From assembly GCA_015709615.1 (NCBI GenBank), contig CP054179.1:2046001-2110000 (forward strand): DNA of 64,000 bases, read 5' to 3'. Below the pieces are notes generated by a model that worked only from the letters and a program-made list of their open reading frames with translations, was not told the DNA's origin and made no database searches. Positions within the stretch are counted from its first letter, which is position 1; each line of letters starts with the position of its first letter. Of this stretch, positions 25,548 to 35,515 are shown piece by piece. Made by a program: the position numbers and the translations under genes. This stretch comes from Gammaproteobacteria bacterium. GTDB taxonomy: Bacteria; Pseudomonadota; Gammaproteobacteria; Burkholderiales; Nitrosomonadaceae.

Positions 25548-26930
25548 ATGCCGGTAAATTCCCATACCTTCGTTGATCTGGTGCGCATCGAGCAATTGCG
25601 CAAGATTGAGTCCGTCAAAGCTGCGGAGTTATCGTACGATGGCGTGAAAAATATGCCAGGCTCGGCGAGCGGCGATTTCAACTACGCGGAATTCGTCGAC
25701 CGATTGGCGGTTCGCGCCGGTCACTTGATTCGCGACAACGCATTGGAAGACGCGTTGCAGCAGCCGCGCAGGCAATTTGTCCGTGCCCGCCGGATTTGTC
25801 TGGCGCTTGCGGTGATTTTGGGCGGATTGGCTTCCAGTCAGGCCGTCAGCGAATCGTCGACATTGAATATTTACTGGTTGCTTGCGGTGCTGCTCGGTTT
25901 TAACACGCTGTCGCTGCTGCTGTGGTTATCGGGCATCGCCCTGAATTTGCAAAGCTTGAGTAGCGGCATCGTGGCGCAATTGGCCAGCTGGCTGCCGTAC
26001 CGGAACAAACAAAACCCGGCGATTCCGTCGCTGGCGTCGCATGCTTGGTGGGAAACCTGTTTGACCGGTAATGTTGGCAAATGGCGCATCAGCGTGCTGA
26101 CGCACCAATTCTGGCTGACCTACCTGAGCGCCGGTCTGGTGCTGTTGATCTTGCTAATGCTGGCGAAGCAATATAATTTCATTTGGGGCACGACATTGCT
26201 GCCCGACAGCGCTTTACCGGGATTGACACAGATGCTCGGAACGCCGCTGGAAGGGCTGGGGTTAAAAATTCCCGATAATCCGCAAACGGTAGCGAGCCGG
26301 GTCGGCGTCATGAAGCAGGATGCGGAAACGCGCACCGCATGGGCGACTTTCCTGATCGGCGCGGTGCTGGTTTACGGTCTGTTGCCGCGCTTGCTGGTGC
26401 TGGGCTTTTCGCTGCTCATGCAAAAATGGAGCGAGCACCGCTTCAAGCTGGATTTGTATCTACCTTATTATATTGAGCTGCGTCAGCGCTTGATGGCGCG
26501 TGAAGTAAAAGCCGCAGTGATCGATGCCGATCCGCACGCCGGTGTGAAACCCAAGGAAGTGGAGCGCCCGCCGGAAAATGTCGCCATCCCGGCCAACGCG
26601 CAAGCCATCGGCATTGAATTGGATGAGGCGACGCACTGGCCGGATTCCGTAATTTTCCGGTTGAATATCATCGACCAGGAATCGCACGATGAAGCCATGG
26701 CGTTGATCAAGAATCTCAACAGTCCATTATTACTGGGCGTGGCGGCGCATCGTCTGCCCGATCGCGGCGTGCAGCGTTTGATCAAGGAACTGGTCGATGG
26801 CTGCCCGGCCAAGCCGTGGCTGATTCTCTTGAGCAAGCCGTCGGCGCCGGTTACCAGCGCGCGTGAGTTTGCCTGGTTCCGCCTGGCCGAAGCTTGCGGC
26901 ATTCCGGCCGAACATGTCATTACGCGCTAA
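25548..26930 (+). CDS. DUF2868 membrane protein
   Basis: The 460-residue protein has about four predicted membrane segments: RICLALAVILGGLASS near residue 85, NIYWLLAVLLGFNTLSLLLWLSGI near 108, LSAGLVLLILLML near 195, and a span near 265-285. A soluble C-terminal domain follows. The overall pattern matches the DUF2868 family, which commonly lies next to a DUF3482 GTPase, as here (3-bp gap). The pair probably forms a membrane-associated GTPase unit of unknown purpose. I infer no further function. Confidence 0.82.
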   Translation: MPVNSHTFVDLVRIEQLRKIESVKAAELSYDGVKNMPGSASGDFNYAEFVDRLAVRAGHLIRDNALEDALQQPRRQFVRARRICLALAVILGGLASSQAVSESSTLNIYWLLAVLLGFNTLSLLLWLSGIALNLQSLSSGIVAQLASWLPYRNKQNPAIPSLASHAWWETCLTGNVGKWRISVLTHQFWLTYLSAGLVLLILLMLAKQYNFIWGTTLLPDSALPGLTQMLGTPLEGLGLKIPDNPQTVASRVGVMKQDAETRTAWATFLIGAVLVYGLLPRLLVLGFSLLMQKWSEHRFKLDLYLPYYIELRQRLMAREVKAAVIDADPHAGVKPKEVERPPENVAIPANAQAIGIELDEATHWPDSVIFRLNIIDQESHDEAMALIKNLNSPLLLGVAAHRLPDRGVQRLIKELVDGCPAKPWLILLSKPSAPVTSAREFAWFRLAEACGIPAEHVITR

Positions 26931-26933
26931 CTC

Positions 26934-28337
26934 ATGATGATGCAAAATCCTCAGCGCATGCAAAGCGCCGCCATACTGAATGTCGCGGTCGTCGGGCATA
27001 CCAACACCGGCAAAACGTCGCTGATCCGCACCATGCTGCGCAGCACCGAATTCGGCGTCATTGAAGATGCCGCCGGCACCACGCGGCATGTCGAGCAAGC
27101 GGCTATTTCCGCTGACAATGAACCGGTTCTGAATTTGTACGATACGCCCGGACTGGAAGACTCGAGAGCGCTATCGGCGCATATTAAGAAGCTGAGCGCG
27201 AAATCAAAAGCGCTGACTTCCTTGCAGATTCTGGAGCAGTTCGTCGCGCAGGCCACCGTGAACGACCCGCTGGAACAGGAAGCCAAGGTGGTCCGGCAAG
27301 TGTTGCGCAGCGATATTCTGCTGTACATCATCGATGTGCGCGAGCCTTTCCTGGAAAAATACCGCCTGGAATTGGAAATTCTTACGCAAGCGGGAAAACC
27401 GGTTATCCCGGTGTTCAACTTTATCGCCGGGCATGACCATGCGCTGGCTAAGTGGCGCGAACATCTGGCGGCTTTCCACATGCATGCGACGCTGGAATTC
27501 GATACCGTGGCGTTTTCGTTCGAAGCGGAAAAACGCTTGTACCAGAAAATGCAAACGCTGGTGGAATCCCATTACGACCGGTTGCAGAAACTGATCGATT
27601 ACCGCGCCAAATTATGGAACCAGCTTTGCTTGTCGGGCGCCAAGCGGGTTGCCGAGTTGATCGTTAACGTGGCTTGCTACCGTGAAAGCAAAGGAACACA
27701 AAGCAATTCGATTGCGCATTCTCTGATTGAAGACCGCTTGCACGACTTTGTGCGCAAAGCTGAGCAGAGCTGCCTGCACGATTTGCTGGCCATTTTCAAT
27801 TTCTCGGAAAAAGACGTCGCCATCCAGAAAATTCCGGTCAGCAATGGCCAGTGGCAGTTGGATATTTTCGCGCCTGGCATCCTCAAAGCGTATGGGCTGG
27901 ATCTCGGCAGCGCCGCGGCCAAAGGCGCAGCGGCCGGTGCCGGGATCGATTTGATGGTCGGCGGCATGAGCTTGGGCGCAGCCAGCGCATTGGGCGCTCT
28001 CGCCGGTGCCGGTTGGTCGACGTTCAAACGCTATGGCGATGAAATCAAGGCAACGGTCAAAGGTACTCAATGGCAGTGCGCCGACGAAACCACACTGCAA
28101 ATTCTGTATCTGCGCCAGAAACATCTGCTTAAAAAACTGATGCATCGCGGTCATGCGGCGCAGGATACGGTGCACGTGGATAAAGCCGACAACGAAAAAT
28201 TGCCTGCCAATTGGAGCAAACTGACCAGCGCGTTACGCCAGAACCCCGCTTGGCAAGAACCTTCCGCCGCACGCAACAGCAATCAGCAGTACCAGGAGAT
28301 AGAGGCGAAGCTGGTGGAAGCGTTGCTGGAAAATTAA
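26934..28337 (+). CDS. DUF3482 GTPase
   Basis: The 467-residue protein has an Era/TrmE-like G domain: Walker A GHTNTGKTSLI (G1, near residue 17), GTTRHVE with a G2 threonine, and DTPGLED (G3, near residue 66). The N-terminal half is followed by the DUF3482 region. That contains a hydrophobic, glycine- and alanine-rich stretch (AAAKGAAAGAGIDLMVGG to ALGALAGAG, about residues 325-360) that could insert in or contact the membrane. Co-occurrence with DUF2868 suggests partnership. Its role is unknown; related dynamin- or septation-associated GTPases are only distantly similar. Confidence 0.87.
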   Translation: MMMQNPQRMQSAAILNVAVVGHTNTGKTSLIRTMLRSTEFGVIEDAAGTTRHVEQAAISADNEPVLNLYDTPGLEDSRALSAHIKKLSAKSKALTSLQILEQFVAQATVNDPLEQEAKVVRQVLRSDILLYIIDVREPFLEKYRLELEILTQAGKPVIPVFNFIAGHDHALAKWREHLAAFHMHATLEFDTVAFSFEAEKRLYQKMQTLVESHYDRLQKLIDYRAKLWNQLCLSGAKRVAELIVNVACYRESKGTQSNSIAHSLIEDRLHDFVRKAEQSCLHDLLAIFNFSEKDVAIQKIPVSNGQWQLDIFAPGILKAYGLDLGSAAAKGAAAGAGIDLMVGGMSLGAASALGALAGAGWSTFKRYGDEIKATVKGTQWQCADETTLQILYLRQKHLLKKLMHRGHAAQDTVHVDKADNEKLPANWSKLTSALRQNPAWQEPSAARNSNQQYQEIEAKLVEALLEN

Positions 28338-28376
28338 GGAAGCTCCGAAAAACTACTACGTCGGTCATGCGGTGTT

Positions 28377-28435
28377 GAAATCAGACTCGAAATGCTTATT
28401 TACACCTCGTAAACTGCGCTTTCTCGCCTGATTTC
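28377..28435. repeat. imperfect palindromic element between convergent genes
   Basis: GAAATCAGAC at 28377 pairs with GCCTGATTTC at 28426-28435, and inner segments TTTAC/GTAAA continue the stem, giving a roughly 59-bp imperfect hairpin. It lies between the ends of the DUF3482 gene (28337) and the sensor kinase gene (28477), where it could terminate both transcripts. The left neighbour (28346-28372, GAAAAACTACTACG...) has a partial likeness to 60399-60424. This suggests a dispersed repeat family in the genome (inference). Confidence 0.55.
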
Positions 28436-28476
28436 GCTTTGTATCGGCTGTTTCAAAAACGTTCTTCAACGACCTG

Positions 28477-31400
28477 TTAAGCCGAAGAGCTCCTACCGGC
28501 GCTATTTTTGGGTAAAAACCGTTCAAGAATCCGGATCAATTGATCGGGATCGAAAGGTTTGGGCAAGTAAGCATTCATACCTATTCTTATCAATTCTTGC
28601 GGATCGTGCTGCATGATGTTGGCGGTCAGTGCGATGATCGGAATTTCATTGAGATGCAGGTCTTGGCGGATACGCCGGGTGGCTTCCAGACCATCCATCT
28701 CCGGCATTTGCAGGTCCATGAAAATCAGATCGAACGGCGCTTCGGTTGTTTTGAGCAAGTCCAGGCATTCCACACCGTTTTGCGCCAGACTCACGGCGAT
28801 TCCCAAATTGTTCAGCAATTCGGTGATCAGCATTTGATTGAATTCATTGTCTTCCACGACGAGGATATGAGCACCGGGGAATTGTTTCTGAACCGGAATC
28901 GCCGGTTGATCCGCTTGACCGGCCTTGCTTGCGTCGAACAGCGAGGTCACCGTATCAAGCAGATTGAGCGGCGTAAACGGTTTTATGAGCACGCTGATCG
29001 CGCTGTTGGCTTCAAACTGATCGGTAAATGCCGGATCCATATTGTTGCTGATCACTATAATTTTGGGGCGGCGCGCAACAGGGAACGCGGCTTCGATAGC
29101 TTGAATCGTCTCGCGGTAACGCGTATCGGCCAAGCGCGTCATCAGCAGCAGCAAATCGAACGGCACCTGGCTGGGATCGGCAAACATTCTGACCGATGCC
29201 GTGCCGTTATCGACAGCCACCGCGCTCCAGCCCATGGATTGCACAATTTCCGTGACGGCTGCGCGCGTAACCGCGTGGTCGTCGATGATCATAACTTTGA
29301 GTGTTTGCAGATTGGCGGGAATGGCCACCCACGGTTCTCCATGCTGGTTTTTACGCTGCAATTTGACCGTGCAGTGGAACTTGCTGCCTACGCCATGTTC
29401 GCTTTCGGCGACGATATTGCCGCCCATTTGCTGCGCCAGGCGGTGGGAAATGGATAAGCCCAGACCGGTGCCGCCGAAACGCCGCGTGATGGACGAATCG
29501 GCCTGCGCGAACGCCTGAAAAAGGTGCGCCATTTGGTCGCCGGTCATGCCGATGCCGCTGTCGGTTATGCTGAAAATCAACGTGGTGCTTTCGGCGTCAC
29601 CGGTGGAATCGGCTGCAATGCGGATAATCACTTCGCCGCGGTCGGTGAACTTGATCGCATTATTGGTGAGATTGACGAAAATCTGACTGAGTCTGAGCGG
29701 GTCGCCGACAAAATGCCTCGGTACATCGGGTTCGACATAAAAAAGCACGTCGACTGTTTTGTCCTTGGCCGCTATCGAAGCGATCGCCGACAGATTTTCC
29801 AGAATCGTGTTGAGATCGAAAGCGATATGATCCAATTCGATTTTGTTGGCCTCTATTTTGGAATAATCCAGAATATCGTTGATCACCCCCAACAAAATGT
29901 TGGACGAGCCTTCGATGTTGCGCAGGTAAGCGCTTTGCCGCGCATCCAGACTGGTTTTGCCTAATAGATACGCCATCCCCAGTACGGCATTCATCGGCGT
30001 GCGGATTTCATGCGACATCATCGCCAGGAAGCGGGTTTTGGCGTTGCTGGCCGCTTCCGCCTGCTGGCGCGCCTCAATCAGCATGACTTCGCGCTCTTTG
30101 CGTTCGGTGATGTCCTGATGTGTGCCGAACATCATCAGCGGTTTGCCGTCCGCGGTCCAGCTCAATACCTTGCCGCGATCCAGCACCCAGATCCAATGTC
30201 CCGCTTTATGCCGCATGCGCGCCTCGTATTCGTAATAAGGGATCTTGCCGGCGAAGTGGTCTTTGAGCTGTGTTTCGGATTGTTTCAAATCGTCCGGATG
30301 CGCATATTTAAGCCAGGTCTCGATAGATGTCGGAGCCAGCTCGTCGAGGGTGTAGCCGATGATTTCAGCCCAGCGCGAATTGAAAATGACTTGCCCGCTT
30401 TGCACATTCCATTCCCAGGTGCCGATGTGTGTTCCCTCGATGATGTTGGATAGGCGCAAGCGCTGATATTCCAATTCCTTTTCATGCTGCTTGCGTACGG
30501 TGATGTCACGCGATGAGGCGTAAATCAGTTTTCTGCCGGAGATTTCCAGTCTTCTGGCATTGATCTCGACATCGAAAACCGTGCCGTCCTTACGCCGGTG
30601 CAGCGTTTCGAACACGCGCGGAGTTGTCGAGACTTCGCGCACTGCGGCGATCAACTTTTCCCTGGGAATCATGGCGTCCCAGTCCATCACGTTCAGCCGG
30701 GCGGTTTCCTCGTTGGAATAGCCGAGCATCTTGGCGAATGCGTGGCTGAATTCCACCACGTTGCCATCTTCATCCAAGATATGTACGCCGTCGCTGGCGA
30801 ACTCCAATAAAGCGGAGAATTTCAACGAAATGTTTTTCAGTTCGGTAATATCGTTGGCGTAGCCATTCCAGATGATACTGCCGTCAGTTTGTTTTTCCGG
30901 TTTCGAATGCGCGTGTATCCAGCGGATCTCATTTTCCTGGATCATAATCCGGAAATCTGCGTGCCAGTCGTTTCCAGTGCTGGCGGATTCTCGGATCGAC
31001 CGATTGAATGTTTCAAGGTCTTCGGGATGAACAAGGGAAAAAATGGCGGATGCATCGGTGGCGACGCTTTCGGGCGATACGCCGAGGATTTCCGTTATTC
31101 CGTTGCTGGCATATGGTACACAATGGCGTCCGTCGGGAAATAGCTGGAATTGATAAATGAAACCGGGAATGCTATTGGACAGGTTTTCAAGAAATTTATG
31201 GCTCTTGATGAGTTGCGTTTCCAGACTCTTGCGCACCGTAATGTCGACTAAGGTAATCAAGTGGTGGTGCCTGGCCGATGTAAACGAATCCAGCGATGAT
31301 GCGGTGGCGATCACGCTGCGCGGGGAGCCGTCTTTACTGCGAATGACGACGTCGAGCGGCTCAAAGTTTGTATGGTCCCTGAGTGATTTTTCCAGATGTT

Positions 31401-32517
31401 CGCGCCAGGTGGTCTCCACCTGCTGGCGATAAGCCGGATCCGGGTATGCTTTGGGCCACCATTCCGCCAATGTCGGGATATCGTCCAAGGTATAACCGAA
31501 TGTCTGAATGAACGCTTTGTTCAGGAAAACGATATTGTGTTGATCATCGTTAATCGCTTTGGGTATCGGCGATGAATCGATGATCGCGTAAAGCCTGGCT
31601 TCGCTTTTCCGCAGCTCTGCTTCCACTCGACTGCGCTCGGTGAACAGGATGCTGACAAATTGCGCCGTAAGCGAAATGCCGAGGATGAAGATGTTCATGT
31701 CGAAGATGTGCGGACTTTCATCTACGACAAAAGGGCCGAATTTGCGTGCCGTTTCAAACAGTGCCAACACGGTGATGCCGCTGCATATCAGCGATACAAC
31801 GGCCAATCCGCTTTTTATCGCAATCCACAGCAGCAGCGGCACATAGATCACCAGTGCAAGGGAAATACCGCTGAAAGCGGAATTGCCAAATACCAGCCAG
31901 GTAGCCGGTAGCATCAGAACTATCGGCACGATGGCAGGGCGCATGGATTGCCGGATACCGGCGATCCCGCCGGGTGAAGAAAACGCAATCAGCAGAAACG
32001 GCGTTACCAGAAATTGCCCCAGACTGTTGCCGAACCACCAGTAAAGCCAGGATTGGAAATAGTTTTGCGGTTCCTGGATGACATTGAAGAATAGCAGCGT
32101 GATCGTTCCGAAGGTGGCGCTGAACGGCTGGAGGACCAGAAAAATCATGCCGGTCAGGCGGCTGAAGTCATGCACGCTGTTAAGTGTTGAATCCAGTTTC
32201 CAATGTTTGAATAAAATGGCTGCAATCACCGCTTCGATGCTGTTGATCGCGGAAATCGCGAGCGCCGGCAGGAATTCCAGTCCGCTGCTGAGTGCCAGCG
32301 CCAGCTGCCCCAGGAAAACACCCGGCCAGACTTTGCGCCCGAGTAAAATAGCGGCAGCCAGCGCGATGCCCTCGGCGACGAAAAAAACCGGCGTGACAAT
32401 AACGTGCGAAACGGAGATCAGAAAGCTGATGTGGCCAAACACAAAATATAAACCAGCTAACGCGAGGAGCTGAAGAATGTAACGGCGCAAGGCGGGCGGC
32501 TGATTGTTACTTAGCAT
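28477..32517 (-). CDS. MASE1-PAS hybrid sensor histidine kinase
   Basis: The 1346-residue membrane sensor has an N-terminal MASE1-like integral membrane sensor (about residues 10-300). Four PAS domains follow (about 305-425, 430-560, 565-680, 690-810; each ends in a DITxRK/ELK linker). Then come a HisKA domain with phospho-acceptor histidine in MSHEIRTPMNAVLG, an HATPase domain with GTGLGLSIS, and two receiver domains. The second receiver is complete (VVEDNEF...FMDLQMPEMDG). The first keeps IIDDH but has LLLLMTRLAD where the phospho-aspartate is expected, so it may be non-phosphorylatable. It probably signals through phosphorelay; no HPt or output gene is adjacent. Confidence 0.93.
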   Translation of the reverse strand: MLSNNQPPALRRYILQLLALAGLYFVFGHISFLISVSHVIVTPVFFVAEGIALAAAILLGRKVWPGVFLGQLALALSSGLEFLPALAISAINSIEAVIAAILFKHWKLDSTLNSVHDFSRLTGMIFLVLQPFSATFGTITLLFFNVIQEPQNYFQSWLYWWFGNSLGQFLVTPFLLIAFSSPGGIAGIRQSMRPAIVPIVLMLPATWLVFGNSAFSGISLALVIYVPLLLWIAIKSGLAVVSLICSGITVLALFETARKFGPFVVDESPHIFDMNIFILGISLTAQFVSILFTERSRVEAELRKSEARLYAIIDSSPIPKAINDDQHNIVFLNKAFIQTFGYTLDDIPTLAEWWPKAYPDPAYRQQVETTWREHLEKSLRDHTNFEPLDVVIRSKDGSPRSVIATASSLDSFTSARHHHLITLVDITVRKSLETQLIKSHKFLENLSNSIPGFIYQFQLFPDGRHCVPYASNGITEILGVSPESVATDASAIFSLVHPEDLETFNRSIRESASTGNDWHADFRIMIQENEIRWIHAHSKPEKQTDGSIIWNGYANDITELKNISLKFSALLEFASDGVHILDEDGNVVEFSHAFAKMLGYSNEETARLNVMDWDAMIPREKLIAAVREVSTTPRVFETLHRRKDGTVFDVEINARRLEISGRKLIYASSRDITVRKQHEKELEYQRLRLSNIIEGTHIGTWEWNVQSGQVIFNSRWAEIIGYTLDELAPTSIETWLKYAHPDDLKQSETQLKDHFAGKIPYYEYEARMRHKAGHWIWVLDRGKVLSWTADGKPLMMFGTHQDITERKEREVMLIEARQQAEAASNAKTRFLAMMSHEIRTPMNAVLGMAYLLGKTSLDARQSAYLRNIEGSSNILLGVINDILDYSKIEANKIELDHIAFDLNTILENLSAIASIAAKDKTVDVLFYVEPDVPRHFVGDPLRLSQIFVNLTNNAIKFTDRGEVIIRIAADSTGDAESTTLIFSITDSGIGMTGDQMAHLFQAFAQADSSITRRFGGTGLGLSISHRLAQQMGGNIVAESEHGVGSKFHCTVKLQRKNQHGEPWVAIPANLQTLKVMIIDDHAVTRAAVTEIVQSMGWSAVAVDNGTASVRMFADPSQVPFDLLLLMTRLADTRYRETIQAIEAAFPVARRPKIIVISNNMDPAFTDQFEANSAISVLIKPFTPLNLLDTVTSLFDASKAGQADQPAIPVQKQFPGAHILVVEDNEFNQMLITELLNNLGIAVSLAQNGVECLDLLKTTEAPFDLIFMDLQMPEMDGLEATRRIRQDLHLNEIPIIALTANIMQHDPQELIRIGMNAYLPKPFDPDQLIRILERFLPKNSAGRSSSA

Positions 32518-32700
32518 GAAAGGGCAGGAAATCGATCGAGTGAGCGTTAATGCAGATGGCGGTTAAACATGGCTGAATGTGGCATAAAGTAGAGATTAGC
32601 ATGATGAAGATTAAAACAAAATGTTCTGCCGGTAATTGTTAATCAACGTGAGAAAGCACTCAACGGCTGCGAAAAACGGTTTTTGACATTTTGTTGGATC

Positions 32701-35205
32701 TCACGCGTTGAACGGTTTACGCGGGAAATTGTTCAACCGCCGGTAGAACCACTGTTTGCAGTATTCAACCGCGAGCAGATAAGCACAGATGAGAACGGTC
32801 AATAACCCGAAAAACAGCGTCGGCAGCGGCGTGAAGCCGAGATATTCCGCCAGCGGACTCAGCGGGAGCAGCATGGCGATCGCCACAATGCTCAGCGAAG
32901 TAACGGTCAGCCAGCGGTTCGGATGGCTGGAGAAAGGATTGCGCCGCGTCCGGATGATGAAAATAACCAGCACTTGCGTGGCGATCGATTCGACAAACCA
33001 GCCGGTGCGGAACAGGGTTTCATCGGCGTCGAATACGGCGATGAGCAAATAAAAAGTAACGAAATCGAATAGTGAGCTGATCGGGCCGATGGTCATCATG
33101 AAATTGCGGATGAAATTCATGTCCCACTGACTCGGCTGCGCCAGATCTTCCCGGTCGACATTGTCCATCGGCAAGGTGATTTCAGACAGATCGTACAGTA
33201 AATTGTTTAACAGAATTTGCAACGGCAACAGCGGCAGAAACGGCAAAAAAAGTGTCGACGCGGCCATGCTGAACATATTGCCGAAGTTCGAGCTGGTCGC
33301 CATCATGATGTATTTCATCACGTTGCCAAAGGTGCGCCGCCCTTCGATGACGCCGGCGTGCAGTACTTTGAGATCGTGCTCCAGCATGATCATGGCGGCT
33401 GCTTGCTTGGCCACGTCCACCGCGCCGGCGACCGAAATGCCGATGTCGGCGGTATGCAGCGAAGGGGCATCGTTGATGCCGTCGCCGAGATAGCCCACGA
33501 CATGCTTGCGCGCTTTCAGCGCCAAGAGCACCCGGTTCTTTTGCGCCGGATTGACGCGGCAAAACAGATTGACTTCTTCCACGCGTGCAAGCAATGCATC
33601 GTCCTGCATGGCGGCGATTTCTTTTCCGGTCAGCACGCCGGTGACGGGCAAATTCAACTGATTGCATACATGACGCGTGACCAGTTCGTTATCTCCTGTG
33701 AGGATTTTCACTTGCACGCCGCTCGCTTGCAGCGCGGCCAGGACCGGGCCGGCGCTGACTTTGGGCGGATCCAGAAAAGCCGCAAAACCGCAGAACACCA
33801 ACTCACTTTCATCGGTGACGACGGCATAGGCATGATCCGGCGCCACCTTGCGCCAGGCAATGCCGAGTACCCGGAAACCGTCGGTTCCCAATTGATCGAG
33901 CAGCCGGTTGATCGATTGCAGCGCGGTTTCATCCAGGGGAGCAACGGCACCAGTTTCATCTTCATACTGGGTGCAAAGACCGAGAATATCTTCGGGCGCG
34001 CCTTTGACCGCCAACATACGGGTTTCTGCGCGCTCCACCAGCACCGATACGCGGCGGCGCTCGAAATCAAACGGTACTTCGTCGATTTTTTTCCAGCCGG
34101 CGGCGGCGATTTCACGGTGTAGCAGAATGGCGTCGTCCAACGGACTTTTCAGTCCGCTTTCAAAATAACTGTTGAGATAGGCGAGCTCCAAGACGCGCTG
34201 CGTTTCCCGGCCTTGGGCGTTGACATGGCGTTCCAGGCGGATTTTCGCTTCCGTCAGCGTGCCGGTTTTATCGGTGCAGAGAATATCCATCGCGCCCATG
34301 TCTTGGATCGCCGACAACCGTTTGACAATGACTTTTAGAGCGGCCATGCGCAGCGCGCCGCGGGTCAGCGTGACCGATACCACCATGGGCAATAATTCGG
34401 GCGTCAAACCAACCGCCAGTGCCACGGCAAACAAGAACGAGTCGAGCAAGGGACGATGCAGCACAACATTGACCAGCAAGGTGAACAGAACCAGCAGAAA
34501 AGTAAAACGCATGATCAGCATGCCGAATTGGCGGATGCCGAGTTCAAACGCGGTGGGCGGCGGTTTCTTTTCCAAGCTGCCGGCGATTTGTCCGAGCGCG
34601 GTCGCCTGGCCGGTGCGGGTAATGCGCATCCGGGCGGAACCGCTGATCACGGTGCTGCCCATGAATACCGCGGATTTTGCTTCGATATCCCACGGATCGG
34701 GATCCGCCGGAGTTTCCGCATATTTCTCGACCGGATAGGGTTCTCCGGTCAGTTGCGATTGGTTGATGAAGAGATCTTTCGCGTCGAGCAGTTGACCGTC
34801 CGCCGGGATCAGGTCTCCAGCCGACAAGTAGACAGTGTCGCCCGGCACCAGCCGGGTCACCGGAATCTCGGATAATTCGCCGTCACGCAGCACGGTCGCG
34901 GTAACGGCGACTTGCGCCGCTAATTTTGCCGCCGACCGGCCGGCACGGTATTCCTGAATGAAATCCAGTGTGACACTTAGCAGAATGATGACACCGATGA
35001 TCAACGCGCTGATCTCGTCGCCATTCAGCGCGGATATGGTGATGGCAATCAGCAGCACCAAGACCAGCGGATTATAAAAATGCGCGAGAAACTGCATCAG
35101 GACGGAGCGCTGTCTGACGGGCTTGACTTCGTTTACGCCGTGTTGCTTCAAGCGGATCGCTGCTTCAGCGCTGCTTAAACCGGTATCTGTCGGATCGTTA
35201 ACCAT
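32701..35205 (-). CDS. mgtA: magnesium-translocating P-type ATPase (MgtA type)
   Basis: This is a P3B-type ATPase that imports magnesium across the inner membrane. The 834 residues show the actuator motif TGEP (153-156), the membrane motif GLTPELLPM (266-274), the phosphorylation site DKTGTLT (Asp312), and the hinge GDGINDAPSL. The C-terminal membrane segments follow, including DNVDREDLAQPSQWD, a stretch typical of MgtA/MgtB. It is somewhat shorter than enterobacterial MgtA (about 900), mostly at the N-terminus. No conserved MgtA leader was recognised in the 310 bp upstream. Confidence 0.93.
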   Translation of the reverse strand: MVNDPTDTGLSSAEAAIRLKQHGVNEVKPVRQRSVLMQFLAHFYNPLVLVLLIAITISALNGDEISALIIGVIILLSVTLDFIQEYRAGRSAAKLAAQVAVTATVLRDGELSEIPVTRLVPGDTVYLSAGDLIPADGQLLDAKDLFINQSQLTGEPYPVEKYAETPADPDPWDIEAKSAVFMGSTVISGSARMRITRTGQATALGQIAGSLEKKPPPTAFELGIRQFGMLIMRFTFLLVLFTLLVNVVLHRPLLDSFLFAVALAVGLTPELLPMVVSVTLTRGALRMAALKVIVKRLSAIQDMGAMDILCTDKTGTLTEAKIRLERHVNAQGRETQRVLELAYLNSYFESGLKSPLDDAILLHREIAAAGWKKIDEVPFDFERRRVSVLVERAETRMLAVKGAPEDILGLCTQYEDETGAVAPLDETALQSINRLLDQLGTDGFRVLGIAWRKVAPDHAYAVVTDESELVFCGFAAFLDPPKVSAGPVLAALQASGVQVKILTGDNELVTRHVCNQLNLPVTGVLTGKEIAAMQDDALLARVEEVNLFCRVNPAQKNRVLLALKARKHVVGYLGDGINDAPSLHTADIGISVAGAVDVAKQAAAMIMLEHDLKVLHAGVIEGRRTFGNVMKYIMMATSSNFGNMFSMAASTLFLPFLPLLPLQILLNNLLYDLSEITLPMDNVDREDLAQPSQWDMNFIRNFMMTIGPISSLFDFVTFYLLIAVFDADETLFRTGWFVESIATQVLVIFIIRTRRNPFSSHPNRWLTVTSLSIVAIAMLLPLSPLAEYLGFTPLPTLFFGLLTVLICAYLLAVEYCKQWFYRRLNNFPRKPFNA

Positions 35206-35515
35206 TTTATCTCGAGCCGTGCATGTTCCGATCGATTATAGCGGCTTTGCGATCGTTTGATGATCCGGTTATGAAACACATCCCGGAACAAATAAATAGC
35301 ACCTTTTGATTGCTCTGATCAGGTAATCAAAAGAATGGTTTTGCTGCTATTCTCGGGACTCGATACGGCGCTTTATTGTCGTTTCATCCCAAGGCAAGCG
35401 GTATAATTTGCGGATATTTCCCGATAATTGATTTACAGGGATATTACCGGGCGGTGCGTGAGATGACCGGTAAATTCCGTGTGGAACCAATTATTCATGC
35501 GGTTATCTCAGGTTT
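35206..35515. other. divergent promoter region between mgtA and the metallopeptidase gene
   Basis: A 310-bp spacer without a gene. The one notable structure is an inverted repeat TTTTGATT/AATCAAAA (35304-35311 and 35325-35332) around a TGATCA centre, a possible operator or hairpin. Nothing else is recognised. Confidence 0.5.

Noticed and set aside
35206..35515. Magnesium-sensing leader or riboswitch upstream of mgtA
   Set aside because: The minus-strand leader is short and I could not recognise conserved M-box or proline-rich leader peptide features.
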